A stretch of DNA of 6,332 bases from Bacteroidota bacterium (GTDB lineage Bacteria > Bacteroidota > Bacteroidia > Bacteroidales > UBA1402), in assembly GCA_030706285.1 (NCBI GenBank), contig JAUZOU010000180.1, positions 1 through 6,332 on the forward strand, given 5' to 3'. How positions within the stretch are numbered: the stretch's first letter is position 1; every line of letters begins with the position of its first letter. The notes under the pieces are model-generated. The model was not told the DNA's origin. It saw nothing but the letters and a program-made list of their open reading frames with translations, and searched no databases. The translations under genes were made by a program, and so were the position numbers. Below, one piece after another: positions 1 through 5,520 of this stretch.

Positions 1-2
1 AA

Positions 3-1049
3 GGGTTAAAAGAACGGCAGGAACATCCGTTAATTCCATTGAGTATGTTGGCAGTACCTGGCGAAGGTCATTTTGCGAGCTCCGACCGGAAATCGGCTTT
101 TATTGCTTTCTATATCAGGAAAGCCGTTCAATACCGTTTCCCCAGGAAACAGCAAAAAGCTTCCTCTGTTGGTTTGATCCCGATCGATCCGCAAAAAAAC
201 GGTTGGCTGGCCGGTAAATGGAGAAAAGATCAGCCTCCGCTGGCAGAGGCAGCCCCCGTGGGCCGGTATAAAGGCGATGCCAGGGAAGCTTTCTGGTATT
301 TTGATAAGGAGACAGCCATGGCGGTGGAAGCCTATGGAAAGGCGTTTCGTGGATTAAAGCCTCAGCTTGTCGGTTATGTGCAAAATGGGAAAATGGTTCC
401 GCAGCAAAATACCCATTTACAGGTGAGTATGAGGTTTATGCCGGAAAATGACGGAGTGACGTTTCGTCTGAAAGGTGCTTTTTATGATACGGTTCCTGCC
501 GGTTCTCCTCGATCGGCCAATTGGTCGGGATTGCCGGCCGGTTCTCCTATCGGGCACTCGAAAAATGCCAGGTCAATTTCCATCGAACGGATTTGCGGGC
601 CCTTCAGAAAACTATCTGATAGTACCTTTATTTTAGCGCTCAACCGGGAAGTCGATTTGACGGCACCGAAGCTTACGCTCACTTTTGCCGTAAAACATCC
701 CGGTGATTGCGACTATAAAGCGGCCGTGCAGCAGGGAGAGATGCTTCTGCCTTCAGTATTGGAAGAAGGGGCAGAGCAGACGATTACATTTGCTCCTGTT
801 CCAGATCAGAAGGTTGGAGTGAAATCGTTGAAACTCAATGCTACCTCTGATGCGGGAGTCCCCGTCTTTTTTTATGTGCTGGAAGGCCCTGCCCGGCTTG
901 ATGGAAACCTCCTGACATTTACGGCGATTCCTCCCAGAGCTTCCTATCCGGTAAAAGTGACGGTCGTGGCCTGGCAATACGGCCGTTCATCCGAACCCAA
1001 ATTGAAAACGGCCGTTCCAGTTGTTCGCCATTTTTACCTGACTAAATAG
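3..1049 (+). CDS. C-terminal part of a probable secreted alpha/beta-hydrolase-type esterase with a beta-rich C-terminal region (5' truncated)
   Basis: The frame is open from base 3 with no convincing start. The TTG at 39 is only an internal Leu codon, so the gene begins outside the window; about 348 residues and the stop are present. The first ~35 residues include PGEGHF followed by a predicted helix (AFIAFYIRKAVQYRF), which resembles the catalytic His loop and last helix of an alpha/beta hydrolase. If so, His at bases 69-71 is the acid-base residue, and the nucleophile and Asp lie upstream. The remaining ~300 residues are beta-rich. The last ~80 (VFFYVLEGPARLDG, then PVKVTVVAWQYG) look like an Ig/cadherin-like sandwich as found at the ends of Bacteroidetes exported glycan enzymes. 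The stop is 8 bases before the lyase gene, so the two are probably co-transcribed. The hydrolase call is inferred from a short piece; an unrelated secreted protein with only the Ig-like tail is the alternative. Confidence 0.6.
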   Translation, partial: GLKERQEHPLIPLSMLAVPGEGHFASSDRKSAFIAFYIRKAVQYRFPRKQQKASSVGLIPIDPQKNGWLAGKWRKDQPPLAEAAPVGRYKGDAREAFWYFDKETAMAVEAYGKAFRGLKPQLVGYVQNGKMVPQQNTHLQVSMRFMPENDGVTFRLKGAFYDTVPAGSPRSANWSGLPAGSPIGHSKNARSISIERICGPFRKLSDSTFILALNREVDLTAPKLTLTFAVKHPGDCDYKAAVQQGEMLLPSVLEEGAEQTITFAPVPDQKVGVKSLKLNATSDAGVPVFFYVLEGPARLDGNLLTFTAIPPRASYPVKVTVVAWQYGRSSEPKLKTAVPVVRHFYLTK

Positions 1050-1057
1050 TCATTCTT

Positions 1058-2206
1058 ATGAAAACAGTCTTTCTTATCGTCTGGAGCCTTTTGCTGATCA
1101 CCGGAAACGGTTATTCTCAAACGATTCATCCTGTTGAATGGCCGGCTAAGGCCTTTGTTCATCCTGGTATTCTGCAAAATCCGGACGATTTAACACGTAT
1201 CCGGATGATGGTTGCCGAAGGAAAAGAACCCTGGAAGTCTGGATATGAGCTGTTTAATAAAGACCGGAGAGCCTCTTTCGACTATAAGATAAACGGTCCC
1301 TTTGAATATGTTTCACGGATGGGGGCCAATCCCGGCGAACCCAACCTGCATAAAAAAGCGTTTGAGGACGATTGCCTGGCTGCCTATTACAATGCATTAC
1401 AATGGACGATTACCGGTGACAAGCGGTATGCGGCCAAATCCATTGACATCCTGAACGCGTACGCACCTGTGCTCAAAGGAATCATTAACCACGACAAAGA
1501 ATTGATGGCCTCCTTGTGCGGTTTCTTGATCGTGAATGCCGCTGAAATCATTCGTTATACCGATGCAGGATGGAAGGAGGCGGATATCGCCGTTTTTGAA
1601 AAAATGGTCCGGACGGTGCTTTATCCGGTCATCAGTCACTTTGCCACTTTTGCCAACGGAAACTGGGATGCCGCCTGTATCAAAGGCATGATGGCGTTTG
1701 GTATCTTCCTGAATGACAAAGCGATGTTTGATAAAGCCGTGGACTATTATTACCATGGTGAAGGCAACGGCAGCATTCTTCATTATGTCATCAATGAAAC
1801 AGGACAATGTCAGGAAAGCGGCCGTGATCAAAGCCATACCCAATTCGGACTCGGTTGTTTGGCAGAGGCATGCGAGGTAGCCTACAAGCAGGGGCTTGAT
1901 CTTTATGGGGCTGACGATAACCGGTTGTTGAAAGGATTTGAATATACCGCCAAATACAATCTGGGCTTCGACGTGCCTTTTCAGGAATGGCTCGACCGTA
2001 CGGGACAATACCATCACACAGTCATTGCTTCACAGGACAGGGGTCGCTTTCGCGGTGTCTATGAACTGGTCTGGAATCATTATCAAAAAAGGAAGCACTT
2101 AAATCCGTTCTATACAAAGATGGCAGCAGACAGCATCCGTCCCGAAGGTGCTCCATGGACAGCCGATCATCCCGGCTATGGCACGTTGTTGTTTTCATTG
2201 CCGTAA
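1058..2206 (+). CDS. Exported alginate-lyase-superfamily protein (putative polysaccharide lyase)
   Basis: A 382-residue protein with a Sec signal peptide: Lys2, a hydrophobic stretch at ~4-16, and likely cleavage near residues 20-21 (GYS-Q). The mature part is mostly helical and matches the alginate-lyase-type alpha/alpha-toroid fold in length and pattern: HPGILQNPDDLTRIR at 35-49 (the usual entry motif), the NGNWD block at 200-204, and the conserved GQCQESGRDQSH segment at 249-260, where Glu253, Arg256 and His260 are candidate active-site residues. Tyr318, His319 and His320 lie in a later conserved-looking region. Enzymes of this fold cleave uronate-containing polysaccharides by beta-elimination in the periplasm or at the cell surface. 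Some Bacteroides relatives are glucuronan lyases (family PL38) rather than alginate lyases, so the substrate cannot be named. The ATG at 1058 is right for the signal peptide and follows the upstream stop by 8 bases, which implies an operon. It is full length, with no broken motif seen. Confidence 0.85.
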   Translation: MKTVFLIVWSLLLITGNGYSQTIHPVEWPAKAFVHPGILQNPDDLTRIRMMVAEGKEPWKSGYELFNKDRRASFDYKINGPFEYVSRMGANPGEPNLHKKAFEDDCLAAYYNALQWTITGDKRYAAKSIDILNAYAPVLKGIINHDKELMASLCGFLIVNAAEIIRYTDAGWKEADIAVFEKMVRTVLYPVISHFATFANGNWDAACIKGMMAFGIFLNDKAMFDKAVDYYYHGEGNGSILHYVINETGQCQESGRDQSHTQFGLGCLAEACEVAYKQGLDLYGADDNRLLKGFEYTAKYNLGFDVPFQEWLDRTGQYHHTVIASQDRGRFRGVYELVWNHYQKRKHLNPFYTKMAADSIRPEGAPWTADHPGYGTLLFSLP

Positions 2207-2219
2207 GGTACTGCTTGGT

Positions 2220-3272
2220 CTACTTGAACAAGGACGATTTGGAAGTCTGGTTCATGAATTCCAGATCGACCGCTTGTCTGAGGTCGTACAGCAGCCATTC
2301 TTTTTTCATCACGGCTTCGCGTTTGCCTTTAAGCATGGTCAGAAAATCCTTGACACCCAGTGGCTCATTTCCATTGCCGTGGATCAGTACGATGCTGCCG
2401 GCATAGGCTTGTTGCCCTTTTGCCAGCCAGGCATCCGTTCCGATGGGAATGAGCCCGTATCCGAGCAGGATGTCCACGACGCGGTGGTCGGAGACCAGCC
2501 CGGGAAAGCGGAAAAAGACAGAGAAGAGCAACCCATGTTCAAGCATTGTTTTTTCAGTCTTCAGGATTTCCAGATTGATGTCTGTTCCAGGTGACAGCAG
2601 AAAGTTGTTCTTCAGGGGTTTCCAGGGACTGTACCGGTGATTATACGTGTGATTGACCCAGGTAACCGTAATCTCATGGGCCTCGATCAGCCCTTTAAGC
2701 CAGCGAATATCGTCTTCATGACTGAGCATGAACCGTCCGGTAACCGATAACGCAATCGGGACAGGCTTTTCTGTTTTCCAGAATTCTGAAATCAGGGAGG
2801 TAAAAATAATGCGGTCAAGCGGCTTGTGCGACGGGCAGAGATCGACTGTCAAGGTGATGCCCTTTTCTTTAGGAAACCCGTGGACGATGCCGGCGTCCTG
2901 CAGGGAGTAGGAGCGTCCGCTTGCTGTCCGGATGGCGCTGATATAAGGCGTGTTTTTGTAGGTCGCTTGAAGTTTTTGCCAGCTGCAGGGTTCCATCTGA
3001 ACGGCTGATGCCTGCATTAAGCATGTTTCCAGGCTGTTCGGATCCACTCCGATGTAGTATGACCGTCCTGAAGCTTCCAATTCTCTGATAACCAGTATTT
3101 TTTTGCCTGAATAATTGCAGATCCCGTAACATACCGTATAATGACTGATCGTACACGTTGAAAGTTGTTCCAGCAGATTGTGTTCAGTGACAGGCACGAC
3201 GGCCTTACCAGGCTGAAAACAAGTTAGCGTAGCTATTAGTAAGATGCTATTAACGAGAGATCTATGAAACAT
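2220..3272 (-). CDS. Exported NodB-like polysaccharide deacetylase family protein with altered motif 1
   Basis: A 350-residue minus-strand protein. Residues 1-24 form a signal peptide (Arg4, then a hydrophobic stretch at 5-19, with cleavage probably near GKA). About 100 residues of unrecognised N-terminal domain follow, then a NodB-type deacetylase domain (~138-335). Visible motifs are TVDLCPS (142-148) at the motif 1 position, NHTYNH with His208 and His212 as the metal-binding HxxxH pair, FFRFPG (253-258) as the Arg-containing motif 3, and IVLIHGNGNEP with His298 as the late catalytic-His motif. Canonical enzymes have TFDDG in motif 1. Here Asp144 fits the catalytic base, but the second Asp, a metal ligand, is replaced by Leu145, so activity or metal use may differ. 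The family removes N- or O-acetyl groups from glycans. The gene converges on the lyase gene with 13 bases between them. The ATG at 3272 is the only start giving a proper signal peptide. Family call firm; substrate unknown. Confidence 0.82.
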   Translation of the reverse strand: MFHRSLVNSILLIATLTCFQPGKAVVPVTEHNLLEQLSTCTISHYTVCYGICNYSGKKILVIRELEASGRSYYIGVDPNSLETCLMQASAVQMEPCSWQKLQATYKNTPYISAIRTASGRSYSLQDAGIVHGFPKEKGITLTVDLCPSHKPLDRIIFTSLISEFWKTEKPVPIALSVTGRFMLSHEDDIRWLKGLIEAHEITVTWVNHTYNHRYSPWKPLKNNFLLSPGTDINLEILKTEKTMLEHGLLFSVFFRFPGLVSDHRVVDILLGYGLIPIGTDAWLAKGQQAYAGSIVLIHGNGNEPLGVKDFLTMLKGKREAVMKKEWLLYDLRQAVDLEFMNQTSKSSLFK

Positions 3273-3316
3273 GGAGTCAAGTTGAGAGCTCGGTTTCGAT
3301 TGCTAGGAGCTGAGTT

Positions 3317-3358
3317 GCAAGCCGTTTGCGGCGGAATCAGGGTCCAGGGCTTGCCCTG
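3317..3358. repeat. Overlapping inverted repeats between the 66-residue gene and the deacetylase gene
   Basis: This lies in the 100-base gap separating two minus-strand genes. CAGGGC (3345-3350) and GCCCTG (3353-3358) form a perfect 6-bp dyad around TT. In addition, GCAAGCC (3317-3323) can pair with GGCTTGC (3348-3354). The two pairings share bases and so exclude each other. No T-tract follows on the minus strand, so this is not a standard terminator. It could be a regulator site or an RNA structure in the deacetylase leader, or chance. No Bacteroidetes-type -7 box was found in this gap. Confidence 0.3.
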
Positions 3359-3372
3359 AGGCTCATACCTTG

Positions 3373-3573
3373 TTAGTTGGTTTCTTCGTCTTTTCTCTTC
3401 CGTTTGACCGTAATCAGATGAAAGATGATAAAAACAATGGAAAGCCCGAACAGAAAACCTTCGGTGAATTGAATCCAAGGGAGTTTATCGAAAAATTGTT
3501 TGAGGATGAGGCCTAAGCTCAATGCTACCAAGCCGATGGGCAAGGTGTATTCGTGAAACACATTTTTTGTCAT
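3373..3573 (-). CDS. Small two-helix membrane protein of unknown function
   Basis: A 66-residue protein I do not recognise. It has two hydrophobic segments, about residues 11-28 (LPIGLVALSLGLILKQFF) and 37-56 (FTEGFLFGLSIVFIIFHLIT), joined by a short loop (DKLPWIQ). The tail is strongly charged, with the basic patch KRKRK at 57-61 ending in DEETN. By the positive-inside rule the tail should be cytoplasmic, with both ends inside. It starts at the ATG read from 3573 and sits 100 bases upstream of the deacetylase gene in the same direction, so co-transcription is possible but not shown. A -7-like box and a dyad lie about 50-75 bases upstream. The opposite-strand frame over its 5' end has no family-like features and this one has clear membrane helices, so I take this one as real. 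Confidence 0.6.
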   Translation of the reverse strand: MTKNVFHEYTLPIGLVALSLGLILKQFFDKLPWIQFTEGFLFGLSIVFIIFHLITVKRKRKDEETN

Positions 3574-3620
3574 AGTCGTTCAATCGTCTGTCTCTTTTTA
3601 CAGGTCAACTCGTGGCTGTG

Positions 3621-3643
3621 TTGCCAGATAAATCCGCTGGCAA
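3621..3643. promoter_or_regulatory. Perfect 7-bp dyad upstream of the small membrane protein gene (possible operator)
   Basis: TTGCCAG (3621-3627) and CTGGCAA (3637-3643) are exact inverted copies around a 9-base spacer. The right arm overlaps a minus-strand TATCTTTG (3648 down to 3641) that fits the Bacteroidetes -7 consensus TAnnTTTG. A protein bound here would cover the transcription start region of the 66-residue gene. As RNA it would be a weak 7-bp hairpin at the very start of the leader. It does not resemble the palindrome at the perR promoter. Confidence 0.4.
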
Positions 3644-3648
3644 AGATA
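3641..3648 (-). promoter_or_regulatory. Possible -7 box for the 66-residue membrane protein gene
   Basis: Read on the minus strand, TATCTTTG matches TAnnTTTG exactly, and would start transcription about 50-60 bases before the ATG at 3573. No TTG is found at the expected -33 distance, so this is a half-match only. Confidence 0.35.
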
Positions 3649-3789
3649 TGGATTTATGTCGTACTTTTTTTAATGAGGCTGATTTTCTGTTTCCAGGGAT
3701 CCTCAGACGCATTAGGCGAGGAGACCGGCGCGTGGATTTAAGGAAGTAGAAACATTTTTTTGAAAAATTGAAAAAAATAGCGCTTTTTG

Positions 3790-3820
3790 TTGTTTTAATT
3801 AAAAAAGGTTCCTATATTTG
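3790..3820 (+). promoter_or_regulatory. Bacteroidetes-type sigma-A (RpoD) promoter of perR
   Basis: TTG at 3790-3792 serves as the -33 element and TATATTTG at 3813-3820 as the -7 element, separated by 20 bases. Both match the Bacteroidetes consensus (TTTG, 19-21 bases, TAnnTTTG). Transcription should start around 3825-3828, leaving a leader of only about 12-15 bases before the perR ATG at 3840. No comparable promoter is visible before the rubrerythrin gene, so this probably drives both genes. Confidence 0.75.
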
Positions 3821-3833
3821 TAATCGTTACAAA
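3817..3833. promoter_or_regulatory. Probable PerR/Fur autoregulatory operator
   Basis: TTTGTAA-TCG-TTACAAA is a perfect 7+3+7 palindrome. Its left half includes the last four bases of the -7 box (TTTG), and its right half covers the predicted transcription start. Its size, AT-rich halves and position are as expected for a Fur-superfamily repressor site, such as the PerR box of other bacteria. The gene directly downstream encodes a PerR-like protein, so negative autoregulation is the simplest reading. Binding itself is inferred. Confidence 0.65.
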
Positions 3834-3839
3834 CAAGGA

Positions 3840-4280
3840 ATGAGTACAAAATTAAAACAGGTTCAAATGGACGCTTACAACATTCTTATCTCTCATGGCA
3901 TCAATCCTTCCATGCAACGGATAGCGATCATGGAATACTTGTTGAACCATCGCACTCATCCATCTGCCGATGACGTTTATACGAATCTGAGTAAAACGAT
4001 GCCGACGCTGTCAAAAACCACGGTCTATAATACGTTGAAGCTGTTGTCTGAAAAGGGGGCCGCATTGATGTTGACGATTGATGAAAACAAGGTGAATTTT
4101 GACGGTGACACCTCACCTCATACACATTTCTTATGTAAGACATGTGGCAGGATTTATGATTTGCCGATGGCCGGTTCAGTGAAGGAAGTCATGGCAATGG
4201 ATGCTGACGGGCATCTCATTACGGAGGTGCATCAGTACTACAGAGGTATTTGCAAGAATTGTCTAGTTACTAAAAAATAA
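3840..4280 (+). CDS. perR: PerR-type peroxide-sensing Fur-family transcriptional repressor
   Basis: A 146-residue Fur-superfamily regulator. An N-terminal winged-helix domain (~10-85, with recognition region LSKTTVYNTLKLL at 57-69) is followed by a C-terminal dimerisation and metal domain. The regulatory-metal ligands of Bacillus subtilis PerR (His37, Asp85, His91, His93, Asp104) all have counterparts here at His40, Asp88, His94, His96 and Asp107. The Asp at the last position is typical of PerR rather than Fur. The structural zinc site is Cys99/Cys102 plus Cys138/Cys141. In this family peroxide oxidises the iron-coordinating His residues and releases the repressor from DNA. The frame stays open upstream to an ATG at 3768, but those 24 residues would be encoded by the promoter and operator, so that start is rejected. 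The ATG at 3840 has AAGGA directly against it. ATG 3867 (MDAYNIL) is a possible later start that would remove nine residues. The gene is followed after 23 bases by rubrerythrin, a classic PerR target. Confidence 0.9.
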   Translation: MSTKLKQVQMDAYNILISHGINPSMQRIAIMEYLLNHRTHPSADDVYTNLSKTMPTLSKTTVYNTLKLLSEKGAALMLTIDENKVNFDGDTSPHTHFLCKTCGRIYDLPMAGSVKEVMAMDADGHLITEVHQYYRGICKNCLVTKK

Positions 4281-4303
4281 TTAAATTTTTAAATCAAACA
4301 GAA

Positions 4304-4858
4304 ATGAAAAAGAAATTTAGATGCCCGGTTTGTGGTTATGTTCATGAAGGTGATGCTGCTCCTGAAAAATGTCCGGTATGTGGAGTTCCAGGCAGCAAGT
4401 TTGTCGAAGTGGTCGATAATGGGGGTGCATTGACGTTTGCCGATGAACATGTGATTGGTATTGCCAAATCGGCCGATGCTGAGATGATCAAAGATTTGAA
4501 CAACCATTTTACGGGTGAGTGTTCGGAAGTGGGTATGTATCTGGCTATGAGCCGTCAAGCCGATCGTGAGGGCTATCCTGAGATAGCGGAGGCGTTCAAA
4601 CGGTATGCCTTTGAAGAGGCCGAACATGCTTCCAAATTTGCCGAGCTGCTGGGTGACGTGGTTTGGGATACGAAAACCAATCTTGAGAAACGCAAGGATG
4701 CCGAACAGGGTGCCTGTGAAGACAAGAAGCGCATTGCTACCCGTGCCAAACAGATGAACTGGGATGCCATCCACGATACCGTTCATGAAATGTGTAAGGA
4801 TGAGGCCCGTCATGGTAAAGGCTTCGAAGGCTTGTACAACCGATATTTCAAAAAATAA
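4304..4858 (+). CDS. rbr: Rubredoxin-first rubrerythrin (NADH peroxidase type)
   Basis: A 184-residue cytoplasmic non-haem iron protein that reduces hydrogen peroxide with electrons from NAD(P)H-dependent partners. The rubredoxin Fe(Cys)4 domain is at the N-terminus: CPVCGYVHEG with Cys7 and Cys10, and KCPVCG with Cys23 and Cys26. The four-helix di-iron domain follows (~55-184). Its ligand motifs are Glu72 (GEC), Glu105-x-x-His108 (EEAEH), Glu139 (CED) and Glu167-x-x-His170 (DEARHG). Classical rubrerythrin carries rubredoxin at the C-terminus, so this is the reverse domain order known from anaerobes. All iron ligands appear intact and the length is normal for the type. It lies 23 bases after perR with no promoter of its own in sight (only an AT-rich gap), and ends 32 bases before a strong terminator. 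A two-gene perR-rbr unit derepressed by peroxide is the likely arrangement. Confidence 0.92.
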   Translation: MKKKFRCPVCGYVHEGDAAPEKCPVCGVPGSKFVEVVDNGGALTFADEHVIGIAKSADAEMIKDLNNHFTGECSEVGMYLAMSRQADREGYPEIAEAFKRYAFEEAEHASKFAELLGDVVWDTKTNLEKRKDAEQGACEDKKRIATRAKQMNWDAIHDTVHEMCKDEARHGKGFEGLYNRYFKK

Positions 4859-4890
4859 GCGAAGGTTAGGTTTAGATAGGGTTAGTTGGT

Positions 4891-4927
4891 AAAGGCCTGC
4901 ACCGGTTTAGTAAGGGTGCAGGCCTTT
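4891..4927 (+). terminator. Strong intrinsic terminator after perR-rbr
   Basis: AAAGGCCTGCACC (4891-4903) and GGTGCAGGCCTTT (4915-4927) pair perfectly over 13 bp around an 11-base loop, followed by ATTTG. The GC-rich core with A-T ends (AAA before, TTT after) is typical of a rho-independent terminator. It isolates the peroxide-defence genes from lrgAB. Confidence 0.9.
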
Positions 4928-4981
4928 ATTTGATGTGTTGTCGTCTGCCTTTTTTTGAAAAAACAGGTTGATTTCAGAGAA

Positions 4982-5053
4982 ATGTTTATACTTTTATCGG
5001 CTGGTATTTTGTTCGGTATTTGCTGTTTGATTATCAAAAAGAAGTCTGATTAG
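4982..5053 (+). CDS. Possible 23-residue single-helix membrane peptide
   Basis: A short frame from ATG 4982 to TAG 5051-5053. It starts MFILLSAGILFGICC, runs on through a hydrophobic stretch to about residue 18, and closes with three lysines, Ser and Asp. This is the layout of a small single-pass membrane protein with a positive cytoplasmic tail. Upstream is only GAGAA at 4977-4981, a poor ribosome site, and no clear promoter. It sits between the terminator and lrgA, 77 bases before lrgA and in the same direction. I do not recognise it. A frame this short in AT-rich DNA may be chance; the clean hydrophobic-plus-lysine pattern is the only support. Confidence 0.3.
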   Translation: MFILLSAGILFGICCLIIKKKSD

Positions 5054-5120
5054 TTGCTGCTTATCAGCGTGTTTTTGGTTAGCGTCCATTGTGATGCAGA
5101 AAAAGATTGTACTATTAGTT

Positions 5121-5126
5121 AAAAGG
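5121..5126 (+). promoter_or_regulatory. Ribosome binding site of lrgA
   Basis: AAAAGG precedes two adjacent ATG codons, at 5131 (4-base gap) and 5134 (7-base gap). The spacing favours the second ATG, which would remove one Met from the protein. Confidence 0.5.
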
Positions 5127-5130
5127 TTAA

Positions 5131-5520
5131 ATGATGATCAGACAATGCGCTATTATTTTCGGATGTCTGGCAATTGGAGAGTTAATTGTCCATTATACCA
5201 GTGTCAGACTTCCTTCGAGCATTATCGGAATGCTGTTATTGACGCTCCTGTTGAAACTTGGCTGGATAAAGCTGTCGTGGGTTAAAGGGTTTTCTGATTT
5301 TTTGGTTAAAACGTTGCCGTTCTTTTTTGTACCGGCCGGAGTTGCTGTCATGTTGTATTTTGATATGATCCTATCGTCTTTCTGGGCCATTTTGGTTGCT
5401 TCGCTGGGTAGCACTGTTATTGTATTGGTGGTTACCGGATGGACTCATCAATACTTAAGAATCAGAAGTAAAAGGAGACTTGTCAGGAAAAGAGAAAAAA
5501 TCAAATCAACGTCTTTATGA
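5131..5520 (+). CDS. lrgA: CidA/LrgA family holin-like inner-membrane protein
   Basis: 129 residues with about four transmembrane helices (roughly 5-21, 28-45, 58-77, 82-103) and a very basic cytoplasmic tail (RIRSKRRLVRKREK, 110-123). The family signature is clear: LPSSIIGM (28-34) at the second helix and LPFFFVPAGVAVM (62-74) in the third. In Gram-positive bacteria CidA/LrgA proteins act with the B subunit in control of murein hydrolase activity, cell death and lysis, or pyruvate/acetate-related transport. In Bacteroidetes the role is not settled, so lrgA names the family rather than a demonstrated antiholin. Its stop overlaps the lrgB start (ATGA, 5517-5520), which implies translational coupling. 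No exact TAnnTTTG promoter was found in the 270 bases upstream; two near-misses (TATTTTG and TATTTG around 5005-5020) are one or two bases short. Confidence 0.88.
   Translation: MMIRQCAIIFGCLAIGELIVHYTSVRLPSSIIGMLLLTLLLKLGWIKLSWVKGFSDFLVKTLPFFFVPAGVAVMLYFDMILSSFWAILVASLGSTVIVLVVTGWTHQYLRIRSKRRLVRKREKIKSTSL

Noticed and set aside
1397..2017. 206-residue minus-strand frame opposite the lyase gene
   Set aside because: It lies wholly inside a gene with a signal peptide and family motifs; its translation shows no domain pattern, so it is an antisense shadow.
2204..2235. CTTG/CAAG pairing at the convergent gene ends as a shared terminator
   Set aside because: A 4-bp stem without a T-tract is too weak; no terminator is supported in the 13-base gap.
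2148..2594. 148-residue plus-strand frame continuing past the lyase stop
   Set aside because: It is antisense to the deacetylase coding region with NodB motifs, and its protein has no recognisable features.
3553..3741. 62-residue plus-strand frame in the intergenic region, hydrophobic in parts
   Set aside because: It overlaps the 66-residue gene start and the dyad, lacks a ribosome site, and is Cys/Trp/Phe-rich in a way typical of translated non-coding DNA.
4281..4303. AT-rich dyad (TTAAA-TT-TTTAA) between perR and rbr as a second PerR box or promoter
   Set aside because: Only A and T bases pair, there is no similarity to the perR palindrome, and no TAnnTTTG box; AT richness alone explains it.
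4289..4813. 174-residue minus-strand frame opposite rubrerythrin
   Set aside because: Rubrerythrin on the plus strand has all iron ligands; the opposite frame is a codon-bias shadow.
4865..4887. Run of GGTTAG/GTTTAG/GGTTAG, telomere-like in look
   Set aside because: Only three imperfect units just before the terminator; too few and irregular to be a repeat array.
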